From positions 1 through 64,000 of the forward strand of contig NZ_JBNPMZ010000010.1 in assembly GCF_050314255.1 (NCBI RefSeq): a stretch of 64,000 nucleotides of DNA, in the 5' to 3' direction. The translations under genes were made by a program, and so were the position numbers. Of this stretch, positions 62,635-64,000 are shown in pieces. Position 1 is the stretch's first letter, and the number at the start of each line of letters is the position of its first letter. This stretch comes from Claveliimonas sp034178805. GTDB lineage: Bacteria > Bacillota > Clostridia > Lachnospirales > Lachnospiraceae. The notes below the pieces were generated by a model that was given only the letters and a program-made list of their open reading frames with translations, did no database searches and was not told where the DNA came from.

Positions 62635-63348
62635 TCACATCTTTTGAATTTCACACACCCTGTCCCTGTTTACAACCACGTATTCTACCAGCTCCAGCCA
62701 AAGTTTTTCATCGAATTCTTCCAGTTTTTCTTCACGATCTCCCCGTTTGTTTACTTCGGAAATGAACGCCTGCCTGATCATCTCCTCGGTGACATATGGC
62801 GCCGAGCATCTCTTTCCGTCCATTCCGTCCCCATCTGGTATTTTCCGAAATGCTCCTGCTCTCTTCCTGTGCCAGAGAACTCATAATTGTAATCAGCAAC
62901 TCCCCTTAGAGTCAAATGTCCATATATTTTCTTTCTCGAAATAACATTCAACTCCCCGCTCTTTCAGACTGCGTATGGTGGTCAGACTATCCACGGTATT
63001 TCGCGCAAACCTGCTGACGGATTTTGTAATGATAAGATCGATCTTACCCGCCAGAGCATCCTTGACCATCTGCCGGAACCCCTCCCTGTGTCTGGTCGAT
63101 GTGCCGGAAATGCCCTCATCCGAATACATATTGACAAATTCCCAATCCTCCCTGCTTTTTATATAGTTCGTGTAATAATGAATCTGCGTCTCATAACTGG
63201 TCTGCTGATCCTCATTGCAGGTGCTGACCCTGGCATACGCCGCCACCCTTCGTTTTTCCGTCTTCCTCATCAAAGCTCCGGTATATTTCTGCAGGGATGC
63301 GGGAATGGTGATCACCTTCTTCTCTTCCTGATTACAACCTACTGCCAT
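62635..63348 (-). pseudogene. Serine site-specific recombinase pseudogene
   Basis: From ATG 63348 the resolvase domain is normal (RVAAYARVSTCNEDQQTSYE with catalytic Ser; SVSRFARNTVDSL). At 62907-62911 a GGGG run lacks one G, so the frame breaks after FDSKG; the next frame continues ELLITIMSSLAQEESRSISEN. The sequence then jumps after TRWG to the far C-terminus, CSAPYVTEEMIRQAFISEVN. The middle DNA-binding and zinc-ribbon parts (about 200 residues) are lost. Large serine recombinases of this kind move conjugative elements, so this is probably what remains of one. Confidence 0.88.
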
Positions 63349-63511
63349 CTGAATTCTCCCCTTTCCTCCGTACTTTCTCCCTTACTTTCTTCCTCGTTTT
63401 CTTCTGAAATGCTCTCTGTCTCATCTCCTGCCGTATGGGGCTGAACCTCCGCTCTATGACAGCACCATTTTTCAGATAAATATTTAGGCGTCCGCTTCCC
63501 GGCATGCCCAT
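63332..63511 (-). CDS. Small basic protein upstream of recombinase remnant
   Basis: A 59-residue protein: GMPGSGRLNIYLKNGAVIERR, then a strongly basic helix (about 18 Lys or Arg in the last 33). It overlaps the recombinase start by 17 bases. GGGGGTGA precedes ATG 63511. Not recognised; it may be an accessory DNA-binding protein of the lost element. Confidence 0.5.
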   Translation of the reverse strand: MGMPGSGRLNIYLKNGAVIERRFSPIRQEMRQRAFQKKTRKKVREKVRRKGENSDGSRL

Positions 63512-63564
63512 ATGATCACCCCCTGCCTCATATATCTCCCTGTCAAATAGTCTCTTTTTTGACG

Positions 63565-63580
63565 TGGGAACCTGTCCCCA
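63565..63580. repeat. REP-like piece
   Basis: TGGGAACCTGTCCCCA, a short near-palindrome sharing GGGGACAGGTTCC with the long palindrome at 43083. Confidence 0.6.
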
Positions 63581-63619
63581 TGACTCCCTGAAATACATTA
63601 TCTTTGGTCATTTTGTGTA

Positions 63620-63648
63620 TTGATTTTTTTGCCCTTTGTGCATATAAT
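63620..63648 (+). promoter_or_regulatory. Promoter before the abiF-like gene
   Basis: TTGATT (63620-63625), 17-base spacer, TATAAT (63643-63648). Confidence 0.75.
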
Positions 63649-63654
63649 ATTAAC

Positions 63655-63706
63655 AACAGGACTCCCCGCACCTCTCAACGATGTGCCCCAGGGGAGACAT
63701 TTTTTT
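63655..63706 (+). ncRNA. Short structured RNA upstream of abiF-like gene
   Basis: The predicted transcript begins near 63655 and folds into a compact hairpin: CTCCCC (63662-63667) with GGGGAG (63691-63696), and directly inside GCAC (63668-63671) with GTGC (63683-63686), leaving CCCA unpaired on one side. A T-run of seven follows (63700-63706), so most transcripts may stop here, 16 bases before the abiF-like ATG. This is the place where the abiF RNA motif is known to occur. Confidence 0.6.
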
Positions 63707-63721
63707 ATACGGAGATATTTT

Positions 63722-64000
63722 ATGAGCGAAGTAAAACCACACCTTTCTTATGAAGGACAAATTAATAAGCTGCGTGAAAAAGGATGCATAATAGCTGATG
63801 ACTCTTTTTGTGAAAGTATTTTAGTCAACATCGGATAAGAAAGCGTTTGCAGGAAATCACTATAAGGACATGATTAGTTGGATGCGTTGCTGCACTGACC
63901 TTAGAAATATATGTGCGCACTATGGCAGACTCTATTTCAGAATATTCACAGCGATGCCTTCCGGTTTTGAGATATCTGAAGCAGCCAAGAGAAGGCTCTG
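63722..64000 (+). pseudogene. Abi/AbiF-family gene with large internal deletion, runs off the window
   Basis: ATG 63722 (GGAGA upstream) begins SEVKPHLSYEGQINKLREKG, typical of Abi_2/AbiF-family HEPN proteins of phage defence. After ESILVNIG a stop occurs; from about 63840 the far C-terminal part appears in another frame: DLRNICAHYGRLYFRIFTAM, including the HEPN RNase motif RNICAH. Around 200 middle residues are missing. The end of the gene is outside the window. Confidence 0.85.

Overview
The window looks like a chromosomal segment of a low-to-mid GC gut Clostridia, most likely Lachnospiraceae. The reasons are purine-rich Shine-Dalgarno sites before almost every gene, a V-type ATPase operon instead of an F-type one, Gram-positive style secreted proteins, and DUF6512, YfcC, DUF1002 and VTC/DUF4956 genes in the arrangement usual for that group. 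Genus is not decided from the sequence alone.

Layout. Bases 1-5.2 kb: a tRNA-Lys gene, a small membrane protein, an ATC-hydrolase-like gene with an M20 peptidase, proC, and a MalY/PatB aminotransferase. 5.2-11.9 kb: an envelope block on the minus strand, made of a Cthe_2159-type lipoprotein, a DUF4956 membrane protein, a VTC-domain protein, a histidine kinase/response regulator pair and a secreted DUF1002 protein. 12-13 kb: an Rpn-family nuclease gene with an internal deletion. 13.2-21.8 kb: a complete nine-gene V-type ATPase operon (order F-C-I-K-G-E-A-B-D in ntp naming). 22-31.3 kb: a 1.65-kb-residue wall-anchored protein, trmB, a thioredoxin-like gene, a 288-bp array of palindromic repeats, a YfcC-type transporter and an M20 peptidase. 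31.4-34.1 kb: an IS607-type element (intact TnpB, truncated TnpA) sitting in the remains of another Rpn-family gene, then an XRE regulator.

34.2-56.5 kb is the most interesting part: twelve minus-strand genes in two transcription units with matching promoters. From upstream to downstream they encode three bitopic exported proteins, a 3,436-residue secreted repeat protein, four paralogous TasA/camelysin-like exported proteins, a SipW-type signal peptidase, a membrane-anchored McrB-like AAA+ ATPase, a DUF2357 protein whose usual nuclease part is replaced by a long 11-residue-repeat coiled coil, and a second SipW-type signal peptidase. I infer a dedicated surface-fibre or matrix export/assembly system that has taken over a McrBC-like ATPase/partner pair.

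56.6-64 kb: an EAL phosphodiesterase, a truncated Sel1 protein, a GNAT toxin/antitoxin-like pair, and a gene graveyard. At least six genes there and elsewhere in the window (Rpn family, AAA-ATPase, serine recombinase, Abi) keep both ends while the middle is missing. At the right edge a short promoter-RNA-terminator unit stands directly before a decayed abiF-like gene.
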